Both the position numbers and the translations under genes were made by a program. 54,872 nucleotides of DNA from Fredinandcohnia onubensis (GTDB lineage: Bacteria > Bacillota > Bacilli > Bacillales > Bacillaceae_L): contig NZ_NSEB01000013.1 in assembly GCF_002734215.1 (NCBI RefSeq), positions 1 through 54,872 on the forward strand. The letters are read 5' to 3'. Each line of letters opens with the position of its first letter. The first letter of the stretch is position 1. A model generated the notes under the pieces. That model made no database searches, was not told the origin of the DNA, and saw only the letters and a list, made by a program, of their open reading frames with translations. This document shows, piece after piece, positions 18,600-26,654 of this stretch.

Positions 18600-18730
18600 T
18601 GACTTGGTTCTTAAAAAGAAGGACATCATGGCGAAGATGAATTTAACATTCTTATAAAGAATGAGAGGTATACAAAAGTATATAGTATGCATAAAAACGA
18701 CACTAATTATGCAAAATAAGAGAAAAGAAA

Positions 18731-18952
18731 ATGAAAAGAAATGTGGTGAATGTAGTGAAAAAGGATGCCGAGATTCAAACGCTCATTAATGAAGGACGGA
18801 AAGCTTATTATCGTAAATATCGGCAGAAACCTGAATACAAGGCAAAGGCTCGAAAATATCGAGACAACTTTTTTCTTAAACAGGGTTTGGAACAGATAAA
18901 TGCCAAAGGTGGAAATGCGAGTGAAAATTTAATGGGAGAGGAAAGCAGATGA
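18731..18952 (+). CDS. small basic hypothetical protein
   Basis: 73 residues, very basic in the middle (RKAYYRKYRQKPEYKAKARKYR), which suggests nucleic-acid binding. Family not recognised. The start is uncertain: ATG 18731, or GTG 18755 preceded by GGTG. It overlaps the next small gene by 4 bases, so translation is coupled. Confidence 0.5.
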   Translation: MKRNVVNVVKKDAEIQTLINEGRKAYYRKYRQKPEYKAKARKYRDNFFLKQGLEQINAKGGNASENLMGEESR

Positions 18953-19065
18953 GCGAGTATGTATATAAAATTATAGGTGCACCATCGAAGAAGATACCAG
19001 CATTGAAAACAAAATATAATTTTAAAGAAATGAAAAGGGCAGGGTGGAAACGTGAAAATCAATAA
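18949..19065 (+). CDS. tiny hypothetical protein
   Basis: 38 residues, basic (MSEYVYKIIGAPSKKIPALK...). It starts in the ATGA overlap with the preceding gene, with GAGAGG upstream, and overlaps the next gene by 14 bases. The chain of overlapping small genes argues that it is translated. Function unknown. Confidence 0.45.
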   Translation: MSEYVYKIIGAPSKKIPALKTKYNFKEMKRAGWKRENQ

Positions 19066-19660
19066 TTTGAATGTACTAGAAAAAGTTCAAGGGTTTGTAA
19101 GAGCTCCAGAAGAAAACTTGATTGAGTTTTATTTAAGTTATGAAGATATTCAGGCTTTAAATAGCTTAAAAAGACGTTGGAACTTATACGGGAAACCGGA
19201 TTCCTACGGTGAAACCATTAGAAGGGCAATTGATGAACGACGTAGCCTTAAAGTAGTAACACTGACAAAGACGGGACGACATACTAAACAAGGCACGGTT
19301 TGGCTTGAAAAGGATGTAAGAAAAGCCTTGATAAAAGAAGCTAATAAAGAGGGACAGAATCCAGCTGATTATATTCGTGGAATCATTTATAGTCTTAATC
19401 AAAAGTTTGCTAAAGATGAGATTGCAGAACGTGAACACTATAATCAACTTATGCATGATAATAGGACGATACCAGTACAGCTAGTAATTGATAAAGAATT
19501 GCGTGAAAAGTTATATAAACGATTTGAAAAAGAAATGAAGGACAAAGTGTTGAGGGAAAAAGTAACAAGGAGATCATCACCTCGGAACGGTACTACAGTT
19601 GAAGATAGAGTGCTGCAAGAGGTGCTGAGCAATCATTTACTGGAGTACTTGGACAAATGA
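19052..19660 (+). CDS. hypothetical protein with ribbon-helix-helix-like segments
   Basis: 202 residues. Three segments share a strand-helix-helix look: about 22-62 (IEFYLSYEDIQALNSL...), 80-115 (TVWLEKDVRKALIKEANKEG...) and 140-198 (VQLVIDKELREKLYKRF...). This suggests repeated ribbon-helix-helix-like DNA-binding units. GTG start with AGGGTGG 5 bases upstream. Family not recognised; could be a partition, relaxosome or regulatory protein of the island. Confidence 0.6.
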   Translation: MKINNLNVLEKVQGFVRAPEENLIEFYLSYEDIQALNSLKRRWNLYGKPDSYGETIRRAIDERRSLKVVTLTKTGRHTKQGTVWLEKDVRKALIKEANKEGQNPADYIRGIIYSLNQKFAKDEIAEREHYNQLMHDNRTIPVQLVIDKELREKLYKRFEKEMKDKVLREKVTRRSSPRNGTTVEDRVLQEVLSNHLLEYLDK

Positions 19661-19704
19661 TTTGTCCCCCTATGTTTGAGTTAAAAAATACATATGGGGA
19701 CAAA
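19661..19704. other. dyad in the stretch after the RHH-like gene
   Basis: TTTGTCCCC (19661-19669) and GGGGACAAA (19696-19704) are perfect inverted arms with further CTATGT/ACATAT pairing inside. No T run follows, so it is more likely an operator or leader structure than a terminator. Confidence 0.45.
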
Positions 19705-19786
19705 CGGAGGCAAGGGGAGGCATTTCCAACCAAGGAGATTTTTTGAAAAACTTTTTTGTGAACTGAAATGGAAAGGAGGTTAACAA

Positions 19787-19876
19787 ATGGTTTCTTATCA
19801 AGTCCATCGATCATCAGATTATTTGGAATCCAGAAAACTAAAACTACAGGAAATTCGAGCAAAGAAAGGTAGATGA
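19787..19876 (+). CDS. 29-residue small ORF
   Basis: Short basic peptide (MVSYQVHRSSDYLESRKLKL...) with a very strong ribosome site AAAGGAGG 9 bases before the ATG. The strength of the site is the main evidence. Nothing else is seen in 19705-19970. Function unknown. Confidence 0.45.
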   Translation: MVSYQVHRSSDYLESRKLKLQEIRAKKGR

Positions 19877-19975
19877 AAAAAAGACTGCAAAGATTAAAAG
19901 ATATGGTTTAAAACTTGCCCCATTTATTTCAAATAGCTTTTGTACTTTTAATTGATTAACTCCTCCAATCTTTTG

Positions 19976-20008
19976 GCAGCTATGTTATATAATAGCTGCT
20001 CTATTTTT
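19976..20008 (+). terminator. intrinsic terminator, end of the small-gene operon
   Basis: GCAGCTAT / ATAGCTGC 8-bp stem, 8-base loop, then TCTATTTTTT. It separates the island core genes from the restriction-modification cargo. Beyond it, 20010-20200 shows no gene. Confidence 0.75.
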
Positions 20009-20218
20009 TGTCAAATTAAATTACAAACTCTGAAAGAAGAACCGTTATTATTTGCGATGGGAAATTGATTATAGGCATCGAAATCTAGTAATTATAACTT
20101 AATTAAATGTTTATCTTAATGGAGATTATTTCCTTTCGGTTTAGAACTAGAGGGATATGACATTTTATATAATTTCGCTTATAATGAATAGTACCACAAA
20201 GTGGGTAGGCGATATATT

Positions 20219-20593
20219 ATGTTGAAAATTAGCAAAATAAATACTAGTTTTAAGAATTATGAAGAGCTGATTAACTATCTTATATCTAATAACTCAGGGT
20301 TGAAAAACTATGAAAATGTATTAGAACTAATTAGACAGAATTTCGAGTTTACATTTATAGTTCATTCTGATTTTGATAATAAAACTGAGGATAAAGATAC
20401 TACAATAGTGGTCTTAAACCGTTTTTTGAGAAAAGTGTTCGATATTCCAAAAAGTCAGCAATATATCTTTAAATGGGAAAATATTGAATATAAAATCGGA
20501 AGTCATTATTTGGTTGAAACAAATGGAGATTCGTGTTCTTTCCTAATCATTGATGCACTAGAGGGAAAATACTTAATTGTACCTACTCTATAA
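20219..20593 (+). CDS. hypothetical protein upstream of methyltransferase
   Basis: 124 residues (starts MLKISKINTSFKNYEELINY), mixed alpha/beta, no motif recognised. The ATG is preferred to the GTG at 20201. It lies 75 bases before the methyltransferase gene on the same strand. It has no visible helix-turn-helix, so it is probably not a C-type controller. Confidence 0.55.
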   Translation: MLKISKINTSFKNYEELINYLISNNSGLKNYENVLELIRQNFEFTFIVHSDFDNKTEDKDTTIVVLNRFLRKVFDIPKSQQYIFKWENIEYKIGSHYLVETNGDSCSFLIIDALEGKYLIVPTL

Positions 20594-20667
20594 AACTGTA
20601 AAAGATTAGGAAAAAATACAACTCTTTGTGTATGGTTAATGGTGTTATTTTCTTAGGAGGTAATATT

Positions 20668-21879
20668 GTGAGTGAACAAAATTTTGCGGAATATATTAAA
20701 AATAAAAGGTTAACTTTAGACTTAACAGTAAAAGAATTTGCTGATGCGCTAGAATTAGCGAAAGATGGAGATAAAAATCTTAGATTATGGGAAAAAGGTG
20801 ATTTAATGCCATCTGAAGATGAAATGAAAAAGATAATTGATTTTCCAATTGAACCTCCCTTTAAAAACCCAGAAATAAACTCTTCTAGATTTAAAACAAT
20901 AGATTTATTTGCTGGAATTGGTGGAATTAGATTAGCATTTCAAAAATTAGGTGGGCATGCGGTTTTTTCATCTGAGTGGGATAAATTTGCCCAAAAAACC
21001 TATAGAATTAATTATGGTGATATACCGCATGGTGACATTACAGAAATTCATGAAAAAGATATCCCAGATCATGATATATTATTGGCAGGTTTTCCTTGTC
21101 AGCCATTTTCCCAAGCAGGTTTAAAACAGGGATTTGATGATACTAGAGGAACACTATTCTTTGACATTGCAAGGATTATAAAAGAGAAAAGGCCAGCAGC
21201 ATTTTTGCTTGAAAATGTAAAACAATTAAGAGGTCATGATAATGGTCGTACAATTGAGGTTATAAGAAATACGTTAAAAGAATTAGAATATACTGTCCAT
21301 ATTGATGTTTTAGCTGCTAGAGACTTTGGTATACCTCAAAATAGAGAAAGGATTTTTATTATTGGTTTTGATAATAGAAGAAACGGAAGTTTAGTCCCAT
21401 TTTCATTCCCAGAGCCAACAGGCAAGGAAACGCGGGTTGGGGATATCCTTGAAAAAACTGTAGATGAAAAATATACTATATCAGACAAGCTCTATGCGGG
21501 TCACTTAAGGCGTAAAGAGATGCATAAGAAAAAAGGTAATGGGTTTGGTTTCTCATTGTTTAACGAGAATAGTCCTTATACAAACACCATCAGTGCTCGT
21601 TATTATAAGGATGGGAGTGAGATACTTATTGATCAGGGAGCTGAGAAGAATCCTCGTAAACTAACACCTAGAGAGTGTGCCCGCTTGCAAGGTTACCCTG
21701 ATAACTTTATTATCCCAGTGTCCAATGCTCAAGCATATAAACAGTTTGGAAATTCAGTAACAGTACCTGTAATTGAAGCGATAGCGAAGAAGATGTTAGA
21801 TGCTATGGAATTGTTAGATATCATACCAGCTAAAGAAGAAAATAAATCAAATATAAATAAAGATTTGGTTGAAGTATGA
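20668..21879 (+). CDS. DNA (cytosine-5)-methyltransferase
   Basis: 403-residue type II C5 methyltransferase that uses S-adenosylmethionine to protect the host from the adjacent endonuclease. Motif I DLFAGIGG at 79-86, catalytic motif IV GFPCQPFS at 141-148 (C144), ENV at 182-184, motif VIII QNRERIFIIGF at 224-234, and C-terminal FGNSV (motif X). Residues 1-55 form an extra helix-turn-helix-like domain, as in methyltransferases that repress their own gene. GTG start with AGGAGG 7 bases upstream. The recognition site cannot be read directly; see the partner nuclease. Confidence 0.94.
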   Translation: MSEQNFAEYIKNKRLTLDLTVKEFADALELAKDGDKNLRLWEKGDLMPSEDEMKKIIDFPIEPPFKNPEINSSRFKTIDLFAGIGGIRLAFQKLGGHAVFSSEWDKFAQKTYRINYGDIPHGDITEIHEKDIPDHDILLAGFPCQPFSQAGLKQGFDDTRGTLFFDIARIIKEKRPAAFLLENVKQLRGHDNGRTIEVIRNTLKELEYTVHIDVLAARDFGIPQNRERIFIIGFDNRRNGSLVPFSFPEPTGKETRVGDILEKTVDEKYTISDKLYAGHLRRKEMHKKKGNGFGFSLFNENSPYTNTISARYYKDGSEILIDQGAEKNPRKLTPRECARLQGYPDNFIIPVSNAQAYKQFGNSVTVPVIEAIAKKMLDAMELLDIIPAKEENKSNINKDLVEV

Positions 21880-21906
21880 AAAGTGCCTAAGGGCGCTTTT
21901 TTTTTT
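21880..21906 (+). terminator. terminator between methyltransferase and endonuclease
   Basis: AAAGTGCC / GGCGCTTT stem with a 3-base loop and a ten-T run, immediately after the methyltransferase stop. The nuclease must therefore be expressed from read-through or its own promoter, which would delay it after entry into a new host. Confidence 0.85.
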
Positions 21907-22119
21907 GGGCATTTTGGGCATTCTACTGGGAAAATATAACTATAATGGTATAATATAAAGTAAACAACTAGTAAATTATTCCTATTAAGAATTAACTCAT
22001 GTCTTTTTTACCTAGCTAATAGTTTGGAAAAAGAAATGGGGGATTTTGTTTCGATTACTGTAAATATAAATATTTATCTGATTCAATGTTTCAAAATAAG
22101 ACTACTAGGGGGAAGATTA

Positions 22120-22923
22120 ATGACTGGTAAGGAACGTATAATTGCTAAATTCCGAAAAGATGTGAAAGGGAAAAAGCCAGACACATCTGGAGCAAATGCT
22201 AAGCATGATGGTAAGGAAGGACATTGGTTAGAAAAGCAGTTTGGAATAGTTCATAATGCAAATAACAGTGCTGACCTCTATGGATATGAACTCAAAAATG
22301 AAACATCATCTAAGATAACTTTTGGGGATTGGTCAGCAAACCTATATATATTTGATGATCCTCGAATATCGCACATATTTGAAGGAAAAACCTCATTGGA
22401 AAAAAGGGATAGTTTTATTAGAATGTTTGGTAAACCCAATGAAAAGAAAGGTGGACGGCACTCTTGGTCAGGGGAACCATGTCCTAAAATAGCAGGATTC
22501 AATCGATTTGGTCAAAAACTTATGATAACTGCCAAAAAGGATATCGTTGCTGTCTATGATTACAGAGAGGATAAAAGGGATAATAAAAATGATATTATAC
22601 CAGATGAGATTAGAGATGGATTGATTGTACTAGCTAGATGGTATGGAGAAAAATCACCAAATCCCAAAGCTAAATGCTTAAAGGCACGAGTAGAGGATAA
22701 GTTTAATGATAAAGGTTGGTTTACTTGCAAAAAAGATAGTTCAGGTGCTTATAAGGAAGTATGTTTTGGTGAACCAATGAATTTTGATTCATGGCTAAAA
22801 CTTGTTCAGCAAGGAATCGTATTTTTGGACAGTGGAATGTATATAGGAAACAACCGAAAATATTCCCAATGGAGAAGTAATAACTCGTATTGGGATAGTT
22901 TAATTGTAGAGAGATACGAATAA
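22120..22923 (+). CDS. type II restriction endonuclease (LlaMI-like, tentative)
   Basis: 267 residues. GHWLEKQFG near 34-42 followed by ADLYGYELKNETSSK gives a PD-(D/E)xK-like site: D52, then E57 and K59. The sequence pattern through KITFGDWSANLYIF resembles the LlaMI family, whose members cut CCNGG-type sites, but this is from memory of the family. The start is the ATG at 22120 (GGGGGAAG upstream). It is partner to the upstream C5 methyltransferase, whose N-terminal helix-turn-helix is also found in CCNGG-type systems. Confidence 0.78.
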   Translation: MTGKERIIAKFRKDVKGKKPDTSGANAKHDGKEGHWLEKQFGIVHNANNSADLYGYELKNETSSKITFGDWSANLYIFDDPRISHIFEGKTSLEKRDSFIRMFGKPNEKKGGRHSWSGEPCPKIAGFNRFGQKLMITAKKDIVAVYDYREDKRDNKNDIIPDEIRDGLIVLARWYGEKSPNPKAKCLKARVEDKFNDKGWFTCKKDSSGAYKEVCFGEPMNFDSWLKLVQQGIVFLDSGMYIGNNRKYSQWRSNNSYWDSLIVERYE

Positions 22924-23016
22924 AACAGTTAAACGTGATGTAATTATAATTATACTGACTATAGATTTTCTGACATATATGAACATTTTGTAACGATATT
23001 GTGACAACGCAGGAAT

Positions 23017-23061
23017 AGCTTCTCTTTTTGACGAATTTTGTCTATTTAAGGGAAGCTTTTA
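23017..23061 (+). terminator. terminator after the endonuclease gene
   Basis: 10-bp stem AGCTTCTCTT / AAGGGAAGCT with one G-U pair, followed by TTTTAAT, about 95 bases past the endonuclease stop. Confidence 0.65.
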
Positions 23062-23135
23062 ATATTCCAAAAATGATTTTATGCTCATGGTCATCTCCCT
23101 CCTAATTCAACATTACCCCGAAAGGAAAGTAACCA

Positions 23136-23558
23136 ATGATAATAAAAGTAGAACAAATTGCCCAAGCAATACAAGTAATTAACCGCCATGCAAAAACCCC
23201 AAAGGATTTTCCAGACTTTTATAAACTTAAAAACGATGCAATCAAATTATCGATTAAAAAAGGTTATGCGAAAAAAATTGGGTTAGATTATTACTACTAC
23301 CCTCATATGGGAAGAAAAGAAATTTTCACCTCAATTCAAATTGACCGTTATTTCTTTCACACAACACCAACCGATTCTGATCTTCGTAATCTTAAAATGA
23401 TATATCGTAGGTATCGCAACCCAAATATATGTATGAGTCTTAAAGAAGCGGAAACTGTTATTCTTACGTTTCTTAATAATGAAAAGTATGTGAAAAAGCC
23501 AACTAAAAAAATTTCACATCATATGAGGATGATTTCTGATTGGATTGAAAGAAGATAA
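23136..23558 (+). CDS. YkyB-like protein
   Basis: 140 residues resembling Bacillus YkyB: an AIQVINRHAKT start, YAKKIGL in the middle, a YFFHTTPT motif and a YRNPNICMSLKEAE C-terminal segment. YkyB-like genes occur on chromosomes and in phages; no function is established. AAAGGAAAG precedes the ATG. It stands alone between the restriction system and the glycosylase group. Confidence 0.7.
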   Translation: MIIKVEQIAQAIQVINRHAKTPKDFPDFYKLKNDAIKLSIKKGYAKKIGLDYYYYPHMGRKEIFTSIQIDRYFFHTTPTDSDLRNLKMIYRRYRNPNICMSLKEAETVILTFLNNEKYVKKPTKKISHHMRMISDWIERR

Positions 23559-23709
23559 CATCTGTATTTTTCTCATCAATATACAATTGAATAGGACGAT
23601 TTTGATTGCTTAGGTTGGATTGGTTGAGCAAGCATGGCAAAAGCAAAAAGGTTGATGTTGGTATGTTAAATTCAAATCCACATTAATATCAATGATAAAA
23701 AAATAAAGA

Positions 23710-23746
23710 AATAAGACATCCTGCGTTTAAGCGAGGTGTCTTATTA
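23710..23746. terminator. bidirectional terminator
   Basis: AATAAGACA / TGTCTTATT 9-bp arms with additional inner pairing, flanked by A-rich and T-rich sequence on both sides. It lies between the YkyB-like gene and the convergent AlkA-like gene. Confidence 0.8.
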
Positions 23747-23763
23747 TTTGTTGTAATAGTGTC

Positions 23764-24432
23764 CTAATATTTTGAAGCAATTGCTTCATCAATATTTTTA
23801 TAACTTTCTACGAAACCATAATCTATTGCATCCCATAAATATAAAGATGCTATTGAGCGATATGGAGCCCATTGCTTTCCCTTTTCTCTCAATAGAATCT
23901 TGTTATCAATGTTGCCATCACAGCCGTAAAGCCACTTACAAGCTCTTTGTAAACCTACGTCACCAAGAGATAAGATATCAATTCTGCCAAGAGAAAAAAT
24001 TAAAAACATTTCTGCTGTCCATAATCCAATTCCTTTAACTTTAGTTAAGGTTTCTATTACAGCAGAATCTGAATCCTTGTCTAAGTTAGATAAATCTATC
24101 TCTTTATTACTTACCTTCGAACAAAGGTCTCTTATGTATTTAATTTTTTGTTTCGATATTCCAACATCACGAAAAGCTTCATCGCTATATGTTCCAATTG
24201 TATATGGATTAATATTACTTCCTATAAGGTTGAAGAATCTGGATGATATGGTTGCAGCAGCTTTCGCTGATAACTGTTGACCGATAATTGATCGAATCAA
24301 TGCAGAAAATCTATCTTCTTTTATCTCAAATGAGTTCCCGCCTATTAATGAAATTAGTTTTGCCATTTGTGAATCATTATCTTTTAGTGTTAATAACTCA
24401 TTGCCCTCAATATCAAATATTAATTTCTTCAT
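23764..24432 (-). CDS. AlkA-like DNA-3-methyladenine glycosylase (HhH-GPD)
   Basis: 222-residue member of the HhH-GPD superfamily that removes alkylated or otherwise altered bases from DNA. SIIGQQLSAKAA near 48-59, the hairpin KVKGIGLWTAEMF at 131-143, and the catalytic Asp in GDVG (D158) match AlkA-type enzymes. It lies 11 bases downstream of a MazG-like gene and probably shares its transcript. A housekeeping repair role is possible, but its place in an island beside another HhH-GPD-like protein suggests a defence or phage-counter role (inference). Confidence 0.85.
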   Translation of the reverse strand: MKKLIFDIEGNELLTLKDNDSQMAKLISLIGGNSFEIKEDRFSALIRSIIGQQLSAKAAATISSRFFNLIGSNINPYTIGTYSDEAFRDVGISKQKIKYIRDLCSKVSNKEIDLSNLDKDSDSAVIETLTKVKGIGLWTAEMFLIFSLGRIDILSLGDVGLQRACKWLYGCDGNIDNKILLREKGKQWAPYRSIASLYLWDAIDYGFVESYKNIDEAIASKY

Positions 24433-24443
24433 AATAATGACCT

Positions 24444-24827
24444 TTAAACCCTTGGACGGATAACATCTTTATTTTTACGATTCTTGATTTCATCCATTTT
24501 TTTATAAAAGCTATCTTCCAAATCGATCTCAAAAAAGTTTGCGAATTTACAAATATAGGCAATGCAATCTGCCAATTCATTACCTATATCTTCTTTAACA
24601 CTATTTTTTGCTAATAAAAATGCTTCTTCTTCATTCATACCATCTTGTTTATACTTATATGTCATATTAAATGCTTTGCGAAATTCCTCTGCAACTTCAG
24701 CAACCTCGGTAGTTAATAGCATATAGTTGTTCAAAAGAGAAGAACGACTTTTTTCGAATTCAGTATTATTTATCTCCCAACTCATATCTTTTTGGTACTC
24801 TTTTGAAAAGTCTTGTAACTTTCTCAT
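24444..24827 (-). CDS. MazG-like nucleotide pyrophosphohydrolase
   Basis: 127-residue all-alpha NTP pyrophosphatase. The metal-binding pattern is visible as E44-x2-E47-E48 (TEVAEVAEEF) and E84-x2-D87 (NELADCIAYI). Relatives hydrolyse NTPs or dNTPs, often modified ones, to the monophosphate. It is first in a leftward pair with the AlkA-like glycosylase. A joint role in clearing modified nucleotides from the pool and from DNA is a reasonable inference. Confidence 0.82.
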   Translation of the reverse strand: MRKLQDFSKEYQKDMSWEINNTEFEKSRSSLLNNYMLLTTEVAEVAEEFRKAFNMTYKYKQDGMNEEEAFLLAKNSVKEDIGNELADCIAYICKFANFFEIDLEDSFYKKMDEIKNRKNKDVIRPRV

Positions 24828-24938
24828 AATTCACACTCCATCTTTAGACATCAACCTAATAATAGACTAATTAAAAATCATTTTCTATAAGCAAAGGTGG
24901 TTGAATGGTAATGTTGTTATGGAATGTTATGGATAAAT

Positions 24939-24947
24939 TGCTATAAT
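24939..24947 (+). promoter_or_regulatory. extended -10 promoter of the iron-sulfur gene
   Basis: TGCTATAAT, a perfect extended -10 element, 40 bases before the TTG start of the downstream gene. No clear -35 is seen. It lies in the divergent region shared with the MazG-like gene. Confidence 0.55.
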
Positions 24948-24986
24948 AATGAAATAAGCAATAATACCTACTAAGGGGGATAAAGG

Positions 24987-26597
24987 TTGGAGCCTATAAG
25001 ATATGAAAGTATTATAAAAATAGAAGATATACCTTTACAGTGGATATCAAAGTTTGAGCTTTATTATCCTGATTTGCCAGGTTTTCCAATAGTATATGTA
25101 CACATTTTAATGGATGATATAAGAGTATTTGGATTTCCGGTATCTGTTAATTTTGACATCCATGAAAATAGTTGTGATGCTAATGTTCTATTTCTTTGTA
25201 ACAAAGACATTGACAATGATACCACTTTGAAAGAAGCAGTCTCTGATGAATTAAAAGAAAGGTTTGGTTCAAAGGATAGAATTGGGTTAGATGATATATT
25301 AGAAGGATGTAATGGAAACGAAGTCTATAAGGAATTTTTCACTGACTTATGGACTTATATTTCAGCAACATATGGTGAAACAATTCCTTATGGAAAGTTT
25401 TACGATGAAATCTACTCAATAATAAGGTTTGTTTCTGCTTGGCAGCCGAAGACAGGCCGACAAAGTGAAATGAGAATGCTTTATAATTTTCTCAGCATAT
25501 TCGGTGAACGTATTAATGTTGAGGGCAAATGGCAGGATATTGATTTCTTCTTATTACCTAATTATACAGATGTTAAAAATAAAAGTTTTGATGAGTATCC
25601 TAAATTTAAAATCCTATTTTCCGCAATGGAGAAAATATGGAACGAACAGTTTACAAAAACAGTTGGTTTCGATTATCGAGCTAATGGTGGTATCCAGACA
25701 TTTGAAAACAAAGTAATGAGAAGAGCATGGCCACAATTTAAGGATGGTTTTATAGAGAAGATTAGCTCGGTTTTGTATTCAGAAAATAAAATATCATTAG
25801 ATGAGAAATTAGCTTTAGAAAGGTTGGTCGATGCATTCAATAGACATGCATGGAGAGCCGCATATTTTATTTCAAGTATAATGACAACATACTTAAAAGA
25901 CTACTATTCATGGGATAAAGAGTTTTTCATTGCTTATTATAAGGATAATCTAAAAACTGGAAGAGTGGGCAATTCACCGAAGGTAATAGCTTGTTTCTTA
26001 CAGCAAGGATTTAAGCAAAAAGAATTTATTCCTATTGATACTTGGGTAAAGACATTTTATGAGGAAGTATTGGCAATTGAGTCTGAGGTAGATTTCTTTA
26101 ATGAATTTGGTAATTTAGGGAAGATTGAAAGAGTCATTTGGTTAGCAAGTCAGGCCAATAAAACTAATATCTTAAATTTCTTTGACATGCTATGGTGTCA
26201 AAGGTTTGGAACCACAGGTAATACTGAATTAAGAGGGCCTAATCCAATTGCGTGCTATGAATGTAAGTTAAGATCAACTTGCCCAAGCTATTCTGGTGTG
26301 AAAAATGAATCCGTCTTAGTCGTAGATAAAGCAAATGTTGAAGATGGTGTTTTACTTGGGACTACGCAGGATATGGCTGATGAGAATGACTGTACATATG
26401 TTTGTATAACAAATAGCAGAGTACCCAAAAAGGTTTATAAGAAAAAGGGTGGAGAATGGAGATTAGTTGATGAATTTTCTGGATATTTGTTAAAGGACAA
26501 TCAATTACAGACAATTGATGATGTAAAAACAATGGAACAATTAATTGAAGAATTACCGCCATTTGAATTTAATGTTAATGAAAACCATTTGGTTTAA
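24987..26597 (+). CDS. large HhH-GPD-like protein with predicted 4Fe-4S cluster
   Basis: 536 residues; no named family recognised. Residues 321-360 resemble the core of endonuclease III: a helix-hairpin-like GNSPKVIACFL with K332 at the place of the catalytic Lys, then PIDTWV with D351 at the place of the catalytic Asp. After it come C404, C423, C426 and C432 in C-x18-C-x2-C-x5-C spacing, close to the EndoIII cluster pattern. About 300 N-terminal residues are of unknown fold. TTG start supported by AAGGGGG 7 bases upstream. A base-excision-type nuclease or glycosylase is the best guess. Confidence 0.7.
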   Translation: MEPIRYESIIKIEDIPLQWISKFELYYPDLPGFPIVYVHILMDDIRVFGFPVSVNFDIHENSCDANVLFLCNKDIDNDTTLKEAVSDELKERFGSKDRIGLDDILEGCNGNEVYKEFFTDLWTYISATYGETIPYGKFYDEIYSIIRFVSAWQPKTGRQSEMRMLYNFLSIFGERINVEGKWQDIDFFLLPNYTDVKNKSFDEYPKFKILFSAMEKIWNEQFTKTVGFDYRANGGIQTFENKVMRRAWPQFKDGFIEKISSVLYSENKISLDEKLALERLVDAFNRHAWRAAYFISSIMTTYLKDYYSWDKEFFIAYYKDNLKTGRVGNSPKVIACFLQQGFKQKEFIPIDTWVKTFYEEVLAIESEVDFFNEFGNLGKIERVIWLASQANKTNILNFFDMLWCQRFGTTGNTELRGPNPIACYECKLRSTCPSYSGVKNESVLVVDKANVEDGVLLGTTQDMADENDCTYVCITNSRVPKKVYKKKGGEWRLVDEFSGYLLKDNQLQTIDDVKTMEQLIEELPPFEFNVNENHLV

Positions 26598-26608
26598 GTA
26601 AGCAATTG

Positions 26609-26632
26609 AGGACTACAGTTGTAGTCCTTTTT
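26609..26632 (+). terminator. terminator of the iron-sulfur gene
   Basis: Perfect 9-bp stem AGGACTACA / TGTAGTCCT with a 2-base loop and five Ts, 12 bases past the stop codon. It separates the gene from the convergent nuclease gene. Confidence 0.88.
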
Positions 26633-26654
26633 AACTTTTATTTTCAAAGCACTA

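Noticed and set aside
19661-19704. TTTGTCCCC/GGGGACAAA dyad as a terminator
   Set aside because: No T run follows either arm and the loop is long; listed as a dyad only.
23764-24432. Treating the AlkA-like gene as ordinary housekeeping repair only
   Set aside because: Its position inside an integrated element beside another glycosylase-like protein makes a cargo role at least as likely, although repair cannot be excluded.
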